64,000 bases of DNA from Pseudomonas fluorescens HK44 (GTDB lineage Bacteria > Pseudomonadota > Gammaproteobacteria > Pseudomonadales > Pseudomonadaceae), in the NCBI RefSeq assembly GCF_000217955.3, contig NZ_AFOY02000010.1, positions 1 to 64,000 on the forward strand, read 5' to 3'. The position numbers were made by a program, and so were the translations under genes. The notes beneath the pieces were generated by a model. It was not told where the DNA came from. It made no database searches and saw nothing but the letters and a program-made list of their open reading frames with translations. Positions 26,084-35,072 of the stretch are shown one piece after another (position 1 is the stretch's first letter; the number at the start of each line of letters is the position of its first letter).

Positions 26084-26899
26084 TCATTTGAAATAAGTGC
26101 CTGGCGTCTTGCCGGTCATGGCCTTGAAAAAGGCGATGAACACGCTGTCGCTGGCAAAGCCCAGTTCAAAAGCGCTGTAACTGATGTTGCGACCGGTAGC
26201 GAGCAGTTCGATGGCGCGCATCAGTCGCCACTGCTGTCGCCATTGCTGATAGCCCATGCCGGTTTCCCGCTGGAAAATCCGCCCGATGGTTTTGCTGCTG
26301 GCGCCGACCCTTGTCGCCAATACCTGCAATTGCGGCGGCAGTAGTTCGGGGACGCTCAGCAAAGGCGCCAGGCGTTTATCCCGAGGCAAGGGCAGCAGCA
26401 TCGGCTGGTGGACGGCTTCGCGGATTTCGCTCAGGCACAGCCCCAGCAAATGCACGAATTTTCCCTGACGCCAGTTCGTGTCGAACGGCGTCATGGCGAT
26501 CGACTCCAGCACCGCACGCAGCAATGGGCTGACCTCAATCACGCAGACCTGATGGGGTAATTGAGTTGAGAGTGGCGGCGTCAGGTAAATGGACCGGTAG
26601 TCGACGCTCTGTTGCATCACCGCACGATGGCGTACCCGTGGTGGAATCCATGCCGCGCGCGACGGCGGTAACAGGCAGAGCTGGCCGGCCAGGGTAATCC
26701 GGGTGCAGCCCCGGCGAGTGAACAGCAATTGCCCGCGCTGATGCTGGTGCAGGCCCGAGTCGTGATCGCCCAGGCTTGCGGCAATACCAATCACATCGGC
26801 CTCATGGGTGTCCGGGTCAAAGGGTGTCTGTGCTTCAAGCCAGGCCATGAGGTTGTCCGATTTCAATGGTTTATTGTCAAGATCAGGATAATACGTCAA
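26084..26899 (-). CDS. AraC-family transcriptional regulator
   Basis: 271-residue regulator with an N-terminal cupin sensor (HQHQRGQLLFTRRGCTRITL and AAWIPPRVRHRA) and C-terminal AraC HTH pair (LATRVGASSKTIGRIFQRET, FELGFASDSVFIAFFKAMTG). Its closest look-alikes are NimR/YdeO-like repressors next to MFS genes. A TTG at 26899 is preceded by AAGGAG at six bases, so I use it; ATG 26848 is the alternative. It is divergent from the MFS gene at 26948 (48-bp gap), its most likely target. Confidence 0.87.
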   Translation of the reverse strand: MTYYPDLDNKPLKSDNLMAWLEAQTPFDPDTHEADVIGIAASLGDHDSGLHQHQRGQLLFTRRGCTRITLAGQLCLLPPSRAAWIPPRVRHRAVMQQSVDYRSIYLTPPLSTQLPHQVCVIEVSPLLRAVLESIAMTPFDTNWRQGKFVHLLGLCLSEIREAVHQPMLLPLPRDKRLAPLLSVPELLPPQLQVLATRVGASSKTIGRIFQRETGMGYQQWRQQWRLMRAIELLATGRNISYSAFELGFASDSVFIAFFKAMTGKTPGTYFK

Positions 26900-26947
26900 T
26901 GACGGCTCCTTAAAATCACCATCAATCTTTCTGGTGAGTAAGCCGTC

Positions 26948-28078
26948 ATGAATTCAAACAACCTGTTGCGCCTGGCCGTTGCCTTGTTGATGTTCGGGCA
27001 GATCGCGCAAACCCTCTACAGCCCCGCGCTGGCCGATATTGGCCAGGCATTTGAAGTGACGCCCGCAGCCGCTGCGCAGGTCCTGTCGGTGTATTTCCTG
27101 GCGTTCGCTGCAGGTGTAGTGGCGTGGGGGCGGCTTTGTGATCGCATCGGTCGACGACCGGCGATGCTCGCCGGTCTGGCGTTGTATGCCTTGGCCTCGG
27201 TCATGGCGCTGGGTGTCAGTACTTTCAGTGGTCTGCTCGCGATGCAGGCGCTGGCGGCTTTCGGTGCAGCGGTCGGTTCGGTAGTGACGCAAACCTTGTT
27301 GCGCGACTGCTTCAGTGGCCCGGCGCTGGCCCGAGTGTTTTCGATGGTCGGCATGGCGCTGGCGATCAGCCCGGCGTTGGGTCTGTTTATCGGCACCAGC
27401 CTGGTCAGCGGGTTTGGCTATCGAGGCGTATTGGTTTGCCTGCTGATACTGGCATTGATCCTGTTCGGCTGGAGCGCCTGGACCTTGCCGGAAACCCGAC
27501 CGGACAACGTTTCGATATCACCGTTGTTCGCAACCTTGCGGCAGATGCTGCAAGACGTGGCGATCTGGCGTGCGGCGTCATTGGTGGCAGTGTTCAACAT
27601 CGCTCTGTTCAGCTATTACAGCCTGGGCCCCTTTGAGTTTCAGCGTTTGGGATTGGGTCCTGAATTGTTCGGCTATAGCGGGGTGGTCCTGGCGCTGGGA
27701 TCGGGGCTGGGGGCGGGCTTGAACAAGCACTTGCTCAAGCGCGGCGTGAAGGTGGAGCAGCTGATCGGCATTGCGGCCGTGGTGGCATTGCTCGGCGCGC
27801 TGGGTGTACTGGGATTGCGCGCCAGCGTCTGGTTTATCGCGCCGATGCTGTTGGTGGTCCTGGCATTCGGGATGGCGATACCGAATATCCTCGGCTCAGC
27901 GTTGACCGGTTATGGCGATCGGTTGGGTACTGCCGGTGCGCTGTTTGGCTTGATGTATTACCTGCTGATCGGCAGCGGTCTGATGCTTGCGGCCTGGAGT
28001 CAATCGCTGGGTTGGACGCTGTTGATGTGTGGTGTTCTGGTGGTTTTTTTGAGCATGCGTGTACGCCGCATGGCCTGA
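26948..28078 (+). CDS. Bcr/CflA-like MFS transporter
   Basis: 376-residue carrier with 12 predicted helices, TLYSPALADIGQAFEVTPAA at the TM1-TM2 loop and motif A WGRLCDRIGRRPAML. Drug/H+ antiporter 1 subfamily. Divergent from an AraC regulator with cupin sensor, the arrangement of NimR/NimT-like exporter systems. Substrate unknown. Confidence 0.88.
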   Translation: MNSNNLLRLAVALLMFGQIAQTLYSPALADIGQAFEVTPAAAAQVLSVYFLAFAAGVVAWGRLCDRIGRRPAMLAGLALYALASVMALGVSTFSGLLAMQALAAFGAAVGSVVTQTLLRDCFSGPALARVFSMVGMALAISPALGLFIGTSLVSGFGYRGVLVCLLILALILFGWSAWTLPETRPDNVSISPLFATLRQMLQDVAIWRAASLVAVFNIALFSYYSLGPFEFQRLGLGPELFGYSGVVLALGSGLGAGLNKHLLKRGVKVEQLIGIAAVVALLGALGVLGLRASVWFIAPMLLVVLAFGMAIPNILGSALTGYGDRLGTAGALFGLMYYLLIGSGLMLAAWSQSLGWTLLMCGVLVVFLSMRVRRMA

Positions 28079-28675
28079 TAAACGAGCCTCCTGCCTGGCA
28101 GCATTACGTGGGCTTTGCTTTCGAATGTTACAACTACGCCGGCTATAAAAATAATAAGTTCCCTGGCTGGTTTTTCTGTCGGGTAACTGAACGTTATTCA
28201 GAAAACAGTATGGATTTCATATTGGGTGCGGACAAATAAATAGTGCTGTGGATATACTCTGTTGCACGCGAAAACCCATTATTTAGTTGAGGATGTGTCG
28301 CTGATTGAATGCCGGGGTAGTGTGTTCGCTTATCAGGAATAAGTGCTCCGGTGCTCGGCTATTTGTATCAGTATGTGTAAGGGGGTATTGGGTTGGGTGG
28401 TTGTAAGGTGCGGTAAATATGGTAGGAAGGGCAGTCTGGCTTGGCGGTTGTTGAAGTTTCAGAATGAAATAAATTCGTCACAAATCGAAGTGGATACTGT
28501 TCGGGGAAGTTAAGCGGTAGTGCCTCGTTGTTGTCATTAATGAAAAAATAGGAGCGTCAAAAGATGACCGAAGAACCTAGTTGTAACTCTCAGTGCCTGA
28601 GCACTGCCTTATTGTTGAAGACATTAACCTTAGCCATCGCAAACCCTCCTCGTTATAGGCGTGAGGAGCGTTTTC
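28079..28675. other. AT/TG-rich gene-poor interval with a structured 3' part
   Basis: About 600 bases of unusually low-GC, C-poor sequence compared with the neighbours. The first 160 bases hold an open frame (AWQHYVGFAFECYNYAGYKN) without a start, possibly a foreign gene scrap. 28240-28560 shows no gene. 28564-28767 is a 67-codon ORF with a good ribosome site (AGGAG), overlapping the next gene. CTCCTC at 28646-28651 can pair with GAGGAG at 28663-28668, the ribosome site of the next gene. Confidence 0.45.
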
Positions 28676-28767
28676 GTGAACAAGTATTCAAGGTCGATCA
28701 TGCCAAACTACACACCTTGCCGCACCGTCCGGACCGCCCACTCGAAAACCACAGCACAGGCCGTTGA
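28564..28767 (+). CDS. Possible upstream ORF, 67 residues
   Basis: ATG follows TAGGAGCGTCAAAAG. It encodes MTEEPSCNSQCLSTALLLKT and a basic tail, with no family I know. It runs through the hairpin that could hide the next gene's ribosome site, so translation here could open that site. It may be only a leader, or not translated at all. Confidence 0.3.
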   Translation: MTEEPSCNSQCLSTALLLKTLTLAIANPPRYRREERFREQVFKVDHAKLHTLPHRPDRPLENHSTGR

Positions 28768-29530
28768 GGCCGGTTCATTCACTGCTTTTCTTGATGATTT
28801 GTCTCCCCACAAACGCGGGGGCATGCGGCAAAACCTGGTGTTTGTCGGTGTGGCCGTTGGCGTCTCCCTCCTGCTGACACTGTCGTCCAAAGCCCATGCC
28901 GCCGGTGGCCCCTATGTGGTCGACGACGGTTCGATCAATGCCCCCGGCGAATGCAACGTCGACGTCTGGTACAAAAGCCAGCGCCACCAACAATCGAACC
29001 ATGAAACCGAGCTCTCCCAGGACTGCACGTTCAAGGCACTGCCCTCGGTGCAGTTCGGCGCCGCGGTGTCCCACGGCCACGACGATGGCGACAGGGAGAC
29101 CCAAGTCAGCCCGAAGATCAAGGCGCAGGTGTTCAGCGATGACGATCTGGGGCTGGAAGTGGCCCTCGCCGCAGGCGCGAATTTCGCTCTCAACCGCCGT
29201 CACTCCTTCGATGGCGCCGACCTGACCCTGCCCATGGCGTATCAGCCTGTCGAGGCGTTGCGCCTGAACGCCAGCGCCGGCTGGACCCACGAATACGACG
29301 ACGGCAAGCAACGCCACAGCTGGACCTGGGGCACAGGCGTTGAATACGCGCTGGCCGAATCCCTGACGCTGATTGCCGAACGCTTCGGCCAGCAGGGTGG
29401 AGACCAGGGCTGGCAGGCCGGACCTCGTCTGCATCTGGGCAAAAAGGTCGATATCGATCTGGTGGTCGGACGCCACCTCAACAACGACTGTAAACAGTGG
29501 CTTGCCACCGGTGCCACGTTGCGTTTTTAA
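28676..29530 (+). CDS. Exported beta-barrel-like outer-membrane protein of unknown function
   Basis: Protein of 284 residues from GTG 28676 (ribosome site GAGGAG seven bases upstream). An internal hydrophobic signal (VFVGVAVGVSLLLTLSSKAHA, roughly residues 54-74) is followed by alternating amphipathic strands (VQFGAAVSHGHDD, LGLEVALAAGANFAL, LRLNASAGWTHEYDD, DIDLVVGRHLNND) and a terminal Phe (GATLRF), all typical of outer-membrane barrels. ATG 28823 would give a conventional 235-residue precursor starting MRQNLVFVG but has a poor ribosome site. Two cysteines near CNVD and DCTF may pair. Ligand unknown. Confidence 0.62.
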   Translation: MNKYSRSIMPNYTPCRTVRTAHSKTTAQAVEAGSFTAFLDDLSPHKRGGMRQNLVFVGVAVGVSLLLTLSSKAHAAGGPYVVDDGSINAPGECNVDVWYKSQRHQQSNHETELSQDCTFKALPSVQFGAAVSHGHDDGDRETQVSPKIKAQVFSDDDLGLEVALAAGANFALNRRHSFDGADLTLPMAYQPVEALRLNASAGWTHEYDDGKQRHSWTWGTGVEYALAESLTLIAERFGQQGGDQGWQAGPRLHLGKKVDIDLVVGRHLNNDCKQWLATGATLRF

Positions 29531-29606
29531 ACGCCCGTTGTTTGGCCCTGTGTCACCCGCCAGCGCATTGTGGCGGGTGATGGCTGCGGTCTTTTGCTTC
29601 GGCGAC

Positions 29607-30758
29607 TCAGACCTTCAACGCCTTGCCACTGACGGCCACAGCCAGCAGCAATACAGCGATCAATCCAAAAGCAAAACTCAAGCTGCTGCCGTGGGCGATA
29701 AAGCCGATCACTGCAGGCCCCGCCAGAATTCCCGCATACCCCAATGTCGTGATGGCGGGCACGGCGATGTTTTCCGGCATGACGTTCTGTTTGCCGACGG
29801 CGGTGTACAACACCGGCACGATGTTCGAACATCCGACCCCGACCAGCGCGTAACCGATCAGCGCGGCTTCCCAGGCCGGTGCCAACGTTGCCAGCAGCAA
29901 ACCGGCAGCCGCGGTCAAACCGCCAAACACGATCACACGCGTGGCCCCCAGCTTATGCACGATGGCATCGCCCGTCAGCCGTCCGACCGTCATGGTCAAG
30001 GCAAACGCGGCGTAGCCCAGTCCGGCATACGCGGTGTCGAGATCACGTTCTGCGGTCAGGAACACGGCGCTCCAGTCCAGCACCGCGCCTTCGGCCAGGA
30101 ACACGATAAAACACAGGCTGCCGATAAACAGCACCACGCCGTGGGGAATGGCGAACGCCGGCCCCGAGCTTTGGCTGCCGTAGGGCAACAGATGGGGCGC
30201 AGCCTTGAGCAACGACACCAGCAGAAACATGATCACCACCACTGTCGCGCCCAATGGCGAGATACCCAGGCCGAGCAGGGCGCTGACACCTGCTGCGCCG
30301 ACGATCCCGCCGAGGCTGAACAACCCGTGAAAGCCCGACATCATGGTCTTGCCGCTGGCTCGCTCGACGATCACCGCTTGCAGGTTCACCGTCGAGTCCA
30401 CCGTGCCCAATCCGGCCCCGAACAGGAACAGCGCAGCAATCAGCAACGGGATCGACGACACCGTTGCCAGCAGCGGCAGTGCCAGGCAGATCAATAGCGT
30501 GCCGCCGCTGAGCACTCGCCGACAGCCGAAGCGCGAGGCCAGCATACCGGCCATTGGCATCGCCAGAATCGATCCGACTCCCAGACACAGCAACAACACG
30601 CCGAGCATGCCGTCATCGAGCCCGGCCCGGGCTTTGGCGTAAGGCACCAGCGGCGCCCACGCGGCGATACCGAAGCCTGCGATAAAGAAGGCGATGCGCG
30701 TCGACCTCTGTTCGAGGCGCCCGGGGCGGACGGAGACGGGAGGGATGATGGCGGTCAT
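29607..30758 (-). CDS. MFS transporter (YbjJ-like)
   Basis: 383-residue 12-helix permease with IAFFIAGFGIAAWAPLVPYA in TM1 and motif A-like MLASRFGCRRVLSG. The start at 30758 (MTAIIPPVSV) follows AAGGA; an earlier ATG-less extension is unlikely. It is divergent from the DapF-like gene (150-bp gap). Substrate unknown. Confidence 0.87.
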   Translation of the reverse strand: MTAIIPPVSVRPGRLEQRSTRIAFFIAGFGIAAWAPLVPYAKARAGLDDGMLGVLLLCLGVGSILAMPMAGMLASRFGCRRVLSGGTLLICLALPLLATVSSIPLLIAALFLFGAGLGTVDSTVNLQAVIVERASGKTMMSGFHGLFSLGGIVGAAGVSALLGLGISPLGATVVVIMFLLVSLLKAAPHLLPYGSQSSGPAFAIPHGVVLFIGSLCFIVFLAEGAVLDWSAVFLTAERDLDTAYAGLGYAAFALTMTVGRLTGDAIVHKLGATRVIVFGGLTAAAGLLLATLAPAWEAALIGYALVGVGCSNIVPVLYTAVGKQNVMPENIAVPAITTLGYAGILAGPAVIGFIAHGSSLSFAFGLIAVLLLAVAVSGKALKV

Positions 30759-30908
30759 GAAAATCCTTGGTACGTCGGGGGAGACTGTGAGCCGGACCAC
30801 ATCCTTGCACATCAGTGACCGTCAGACGACCTTGGGTTCTGTGGGTGTGATTCGAGTCGCCAGCGCTTACAGTAGCGTCGTGTTCCAGACCTCGCCCAGG
30901 ACCTGTCC

Positions 30909-31901
30909 ATGACCTCGCTTTTCGATGCCCGCGGGAATATCTACGCCGTTGTCAGCCCACACGATCTGCGCCAGCGCGGGATCAATCTGCCGGAGGACGC
31001 CGGCCAGTCGGCGCAAAGCCGTACCGACTGGGCACTGTCTGCAGTGGAAGCCATTTGCAGTTGGGCCCCCGGCACTCAACCGGCCGGTGCCAAGGAACAC
31101 CGTTCGGACGGCTTGCTGGTCGGCCCGTTTCAGGCTGCACCACCGTTTGACCTGTTGATCGTCAACACCGACGGGACGCTGGCCGAGCGCAGTGGCAACG
31201 GTCTGACGATTTTTGCCCAGGCGCTGACCGAGCAGGGCTTGATGCCGGCGCAGGGGCGTTGCCTGCTCAAGGTTCACCATGACAAAGGCGATGCCGTGTC
31301 TCCCGTCGAAACCTCGGTCGAACCGGCGCAGGTCGATGGCGTGCAGGGTTTCTGGCTGGACCTCGGCAAACCGGCCTTCGGGCCGAATGCTGTGGGGGCT
31401 CAGGCGGTCGAGACGCGGACATTGAATCAACGTGAATTAAGCCATGTGCCGCCGCTCGCGCGGCTGAATCCACTGTGGGATTACAGTCAGTTCGTGCGGA
31501 TCGGCAATCCCCATTGTGTGACGCTGGTGGCGGATGCCGAGGCGTTGCCAAGCAATGAGCAGATGCGCGGGCGCGGATTGTCGGTCGACCTGACACGCAT
31601 CGCTTTCGCGCCACCGAGCGGGGCTGGCGAGCCTTGTGCGGCAGGTGTCAATCTGCAATGGGCGAAGCGCCAATCCGAGAATCGCATGGCTGCTCGGGTC
31701 TTCGAGCGCGGCGAAGGGCCGACCGCGTCTTCTGGTACCAGCGCCAGCGCGGTGGCGTGTGCGGCATGGAGTGTGGGTTGGGTGACGGCGGGGACCGTGG
31801 CGGTGGTTATGCCTGGCGGTACGGCGCCGGTATTGCTCGAAGAGCAGGACGGTGAACTGAGCCGGGTCAGTTTGTTTGGCACGGCGCGGTTGATGTCCTG
31901 A
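30909..31901 (+). CDS. Diaminopimelate epimerase-fold protein lacking both catalytic cysteines
   Basis: 330-residue DapF-fold protein. The two active-site loops are recognisable: DGTLAERSGNGLTIFAQAL near residue 97 and GEGPTASSGTSASA near 275, with FVRIGNPHCVTLV between. In true DapF both loops carry a cysteine (CGNG and CGTG); here both positions are serine. It should therefore not racemise by the classical two-base thiol mechanism. It may be a lyase, an isomerase with another mechanism, or a binding protein. The housekeeping dapF should be elsewhere. It is divergent from an MFS carrier. Confidence 0.75.
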   Translation: MTSLFDARGNIYAVVSPHDLRQRGINLPEDAGQSAQSRTDWALSAVEAICSWAPGTQPAGAKEHRSDGLLVGPFQAAPPFDLLIVNTDGTLAERSGNGLTIFAQALTEQGLMPAQGRCLLKVHHDKGDAVSPVETSVEPAQVDGVQGFWLDLGKPAFGPNAVGAQAVETRTLNQRELSHVPPLARLNPLWDYSQFVRIGNPHCVTLVADAEALPSNEQMRGRGLSVDLTRIAFAPPSGAGEPCAAGVNLQWAKRQSENRMAARVFERGEGPTASSGTSASAVACAAWSVGWVTAGTVAVVMPGGTAPVLLEEQDGELSRVSLFGTARLMS

Positions 31902-31924
31902 TTCTGCGGTGCCAGTCAGATTGC

Positions 31925-32020
31925 CATCGCGAGCAGGCTCGCTCCCACAGGTGAACTGCGACGACCACAACAATTGTGAACGACATATATCCCGTGTGGG
32001 AGCGAGCCTGCTCCGGGCGG
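31925..32020. repeat. Inverted pair of REP elements
   Basis: ATCGCGAGCAGGCTCGCTCC and TGTGGGAGCGAGCCTGCTCC face each other; intergenic between the DapF-like gene and codA. Confidence 0.83.
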
Positions 32021-32054
32021 CGATCCGACGATGGCGTCAGCCCGGTCAGCCCGG

Positions 32055-33293
32055 TCAGCCGAAAAGCTCCACCACCGGCATCTGCCGCTTCATCAACACC
32101 TTCCCGGCCCGAATCGAATACAGCGGCAGGCCCTGGCTGCGGATCACTTCGTAATCGCTGTCGGCCGACAGGATCAGCAAGTTCGCCGGACGCCCCGGCT
32201 CCAGACCATAGCGATCACCCAGGGCCATGGCCTTGGCGCTGTTGTCGGTCACCAGGTCCAGCGCGTTTTGCAGGTTGCGGTAACCGAGCATGTGGCAGAT
32301 GTGCAGGCCGGCTTCGAGCACCCGCAGGATGTTGCCGTTGCCCAGCGGATACCACGGGTCGACGATCGAGTCCTGGCCGAAACACACGTTCATCCCGGCT
32401 TCCAGCAACTCGTTGACCCGGGTGACACCCCGACGTTTCGGGAAGTTGTCGAAGCGCCCCTGCAGGTGAATGCTTTCGGTCGGACAGGAAACAAAACTGA
32501 TCCCCGAGTGCCCGAGCAGGCGAAAGAGCTTGGCGCAGTAGGCGTTGTCGTAGGAGCCCATGGCCGTGGTGTGGCTGGCGGTCACCCGTGAACCCATGTC
32601 GCGGCTGCGGGCTTCTTCGGCCAGCACTTCAAGAAAGCGCGAATGCGGGTCGTCGGTCTCGTCGCAATGCACATCCACCAGGCAGCCGGTGCGCTCGGCC
32701 AGGTCCATCAGGAATTTCACCGAACTGACACCTTGATCGCGGGTGTACTCGAAATGCGGAATCCCTCCAACCACATCGGCACCCAGGAGAATGGCTTCCT
32801 TCATCAAATCGCGGCCGTTGCGATAGGACTCGATGCCATCCTGAGGGAAGGCGACGATTTGCAGGTCGATCAGGTGTCGACTCTCTTCACGCACTTCAAG
32901 CATCGCCTTGAGCGCCGTCAGCGCAGGATCGGTGACGTCGACATGGGTGCGCACATGCTGGATGCCGTGGGCGGCGAGGGCGGCGAGGGTCTTTTTGGCG
33001 CGGGTTCGGGTGTCTTCGGCAGTGATGGTCGCCTTGCGCTCGCCCCAGCATTCGATGCCTTCGAACAGCGTGCCGCTCATGTTCCAGCGCGGTTCACCGG
33101 CGGTCAGCGTGGCGTCGAGGTGAATGTGCGGCTCGACAAAGGGCGGCACGACGAGATTGCCGCCTGCATCGAGGTCTTCGGGACCGAGGGTCGGCGCTTC
33201 GGTCTGACGGGCGATGTTGGCGATCAGGCCATTTTCCAGGTGCAGTTCATGCAGGCCTTCATGGTTGCGCAGGCGGGCGTTGATGATGTGCAT
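32055..33293 (-). CDS. codA: Cytosine deaminase
   Basis: 412-residue amidohydrolase that converts cytosine to uracil and ammonia. Metal ligands and motifs: VEPHIHLDATLT (HxH near residues 55-57), VDVHCDETDDPHSR, ASHTTAMGSYDNAY, and the aspartate in CFGQDSIVDPWYPLGNGN. Length matches E. coli CodA. No codB permease is adjacent. Start ATG 33293. Confidence 0.94.
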   Translation of the reverse strand: MHIINARLRNHEGLHELHLENGLIANIARQTEAPTLGPEDLDAGGNLVVPPFVEPHIHLDATLTAGEPRWNMSGTLFEGIECWGERKATITAEDTRTRAKKTLAALAAHGIQHVRTHVDVTDPALTALKAMLEVREESRHLIDLQIVAFPQDGIESYRNGRDLMKEAILLGADVVGGIPHFEYTRDQGVSSVKFLMDLAERTGCLVDVHCDETDDPHSRFLEVLAEEARSRDMGSRVTASHTTAMGSYDNAYCAKLFRLLGHSGISFVSCPTESIHLQGRFDNFPKRRGVTRVNELLEAGMNVCFGQDSIVDPWYPLGNGNILRVLEAGLHICHMLGYRNLQNALDLVTDNSAKAMALGDRYGLEPGRPANLLILSADSDYEVIRSQGLPLYSIRAGKVLMKRQMPVVELFG

Positions 33294-33349
33294 GGGGACG
33301 GGTCCTGTTCTCGATCGATAGCGTCAGTGAATGCCTGAATCATAGGCAT

Positions 33350-33378
33350 AAAAAAACCACCGGTCCCGGTGGTTTTTT
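33350..33378. terminator. Bidirectional terminator between codA and queD
   Basis: AAAAAAACCACCGG-TCC-CGGTGGTTTTTT, with A and T tracts on both sides; it serves the queD transcript (minus strand). Confidence 0.92.
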
Positions 33379-33389
33379 GATCCCCAGGC

Positions 33390-33746
33390 TTATTCGCCGT
33401 GGTAGATGCAGCCGCTGGTGCAGGTTTCGTGGATGCGAATGGCGCTGAGTTCCGGCAGCAATGGCTTCAGCTCGTTCCAGATCCACTTGGCCAGGACTTC
33501 GCTGGTCGGGTTTTCCAGGCCTGGAATATCGTTCAGGTAGTTGTGGTCCAGACGCTCGTAGAGCGGCTTGAAGATCGCCTTGATTTCCGAAAAATCGCGG
33601 ATCCAGCCAGTGTGCGGGTCGAGGTCGCCGCTCAGGTGAATCGCCACTTTGAACGAGTGACCGTGCAGGCGGCCGCATTTGTGACCTTCCGGGACGTGAG
33701 GCAGGCGGTGGGCGGATTCGAAGGTAAACTCTTTGAAGATTTCCAC
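33390..33746 (-). CDS. queD: 6-carboxy-5,6,7,8-tetrahydropterin synthase
   Basis: 118-residue T-fold enzyme of queuosine (7-deazaguanine) biosynthesis; converts dihydroneopterin triphosphate. The zinc histidines are in [11 protein letters not shown] and [11 protein letters not shown], with the catalytic Cys in the latter and a glutamate near the C-terminus ([16 protein letters not shown]). Starts [14 protein letters not shown]. Normal length. It stands alone, closed by the strong terminator. Confidence 0.94.
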   Translation of the reverse strand: MEIFKEFTFESAHRLPHVPEGHKCGRLHGHSFKVAIHLSGDLDPHTGWIRDFSEIKAIFKPLYERLDHNYLNDIPGLENPTSEVLAKWIWNELKPLLPELSAIRIHETCTSGCIYHGE

Positions 33747-33840
33747 AGTGGTTTGAGCTCTGTCAGGTGGCTATCGCCCGCGGCGATGGGGCAGGTCGCG
33801 AGTTTAACAGCTTGGGTCCGGGGTTGCGGTAAAACACTGA

Positions 33841-34920
33841 CTAAAGGGTCAACAGTTGCTCACCCAAACACCCGCTGGCAGTCAGTTCGAGGAACTCGTC
33901 GCCGAGCCGCTGGCTCTCGTCCATGGCGGTTTTCCAGTATTTCTGGCGGCTGGCGGGGTCCCCCATGAAGCGCTTGAAGTCGTTCCGGTCGGGTAATTTG
34001 CCGTAGGGCAGACGCGACAGGTAGGCCTTCGACGGCGCCACCAGCAGCACATCCTGCAAGCGCCCGGAATTGCCGCGTCGCCATGGCAGGGTTTTGTCGA
34101 ACCAGCCGGGAATCACTCGATCGGTGAAGTGCGGGTAAAGCACGATGTCATCACCGCTGTACGGCAAGTCGAGGTGGTAATCCAGCAGGCCGCCATCGCG
34201 ATAAGTCCCGGCGCCCGCACCGGGCAGGTCACGTACGCCTTCCATGACCATCGGGATCGAACCCGACGCGAGCAAGGCCTGACGCAAGTTACCGGCGTTC
34301 AGCGGGACGAAACGCGACGGGAAGTCATTCAGCGCATAGAGCGGCGGCGCCAGGCGTGGGTCATGCACGATCAACCGTTCGAAGTGCCGCGACAACCGTG
34401 AGCGCCCGCGCAGGTTGTCGGCGATCACCGATGACAAGCCCAGCCCGAGTCGCCCGCGATGGTCGTCGGCGAGCAGGCCGTGGCTCTTCACCACCATGAT
34501 GTTCAGCCGATAGAGCGGGTTGTCCAGCAGCCGCGCATCGTGCCCGTCGAGCAAGTCATGCAGCATGCGCTGCGAACTCTGGCTGATCTGCGCCATGGTC
34601 ATGCTCTTGGCAAAATGCTGGGCGTTGTACAGCTCACCGAGACGTCTGATGCCTTCGGCGGCGTCTGGCAAACAGGCGCTGGCGAAGCGCCAGGAACCGA
34701 CCGAAGCGCCGATCAACGAGCGTTCACGCGGTGCGGCCGGCAGCCACTGCCCGAACAGCGCCAGGTCCAGACCTTGAATCCCCAGGGCCTTTGGTCCACC
34801 GGCGGCACCCGGCAGCGTGCCGACCTCCAGGGCGCTCAAGCCGTTTTCGCGAATCCGCGTAAAGGCCCGCGGGCCGGCCCTGAGGGTCAGGGCAGGGAAT
34901 TTGATGTGGATGGCGGTCAT
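33841..34920 (-). CDS. Patatin-like phospholipase domain protein
   Basis: 359-residue cytoplasmic protein with patatin hallmarks: a glycine-rich oxyanion loop (TLPGAAGGPKALGIQ, residues 36-50), nucleophile elbow GASVGSW (Ser near 73) and the catalytic Asp in YRDGGLLDYH. Likely lipid acyl hydrolase; no signal peptide, so cytoplasmic or exported by another route. Substrate unproven. The DxG/GxSxG pair is intact, so it is probably active. Confidence 0.72.
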   Translation of the reverse strand: MTAIHIKFPALTLRAGPRAFTRIRENGLSALEVGTLPGAAGGPKALGIQGLDLALFGQWLPAAPRERSLIGASVGSWRFASACLPDAAEGIRRLGELYNAQHFAKSMTMAQISQSSQRMLHDLLDGHDARLLDNPLYRLNIMVVKSHGLLADDHRGRLGLGLSSVIADNLRGRSRLSRHFERLIVHDPRLAPPLYALNDFPSRFVPLNAGNLRQALLASGSIPMVMEGVRDLPGAGAGTYRDGGLLDYHLDLPYSGDDIVLYPHFTDRVIPGWFDKTLPWRRGNSGRLQDVLLVAPSKAYLSRLPYGKLPDRNDFKRFMGDPASRQKYWKTAMDESQRLGDEFLELTASGCLGEQLLTL

Positions 34921-35072
34921 ACCGGTCTCGATTTTTTGCAGGATGTATGCACAGAAATGAAGTGTAAACGCATCAATGATGGCAATTCAGTTTCAGTTAA
35001 GTTGATACAGCTAGGGTGACTCCCCGGGTCATTCATGAAGAATACGCAGGCACTCCATGCTCTGGATATGTA

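Noticed and set aside
29373..30497. 374-codon plus-strand ORF
   Set aside because: Runs antisense to a clear MFS transporter; low-complexity Gln/His/Arg content.
33390..33746. queD and codA as a preQ1/pyrimidine operon
   Set aside because: A strong bidirectional terminator separates them.
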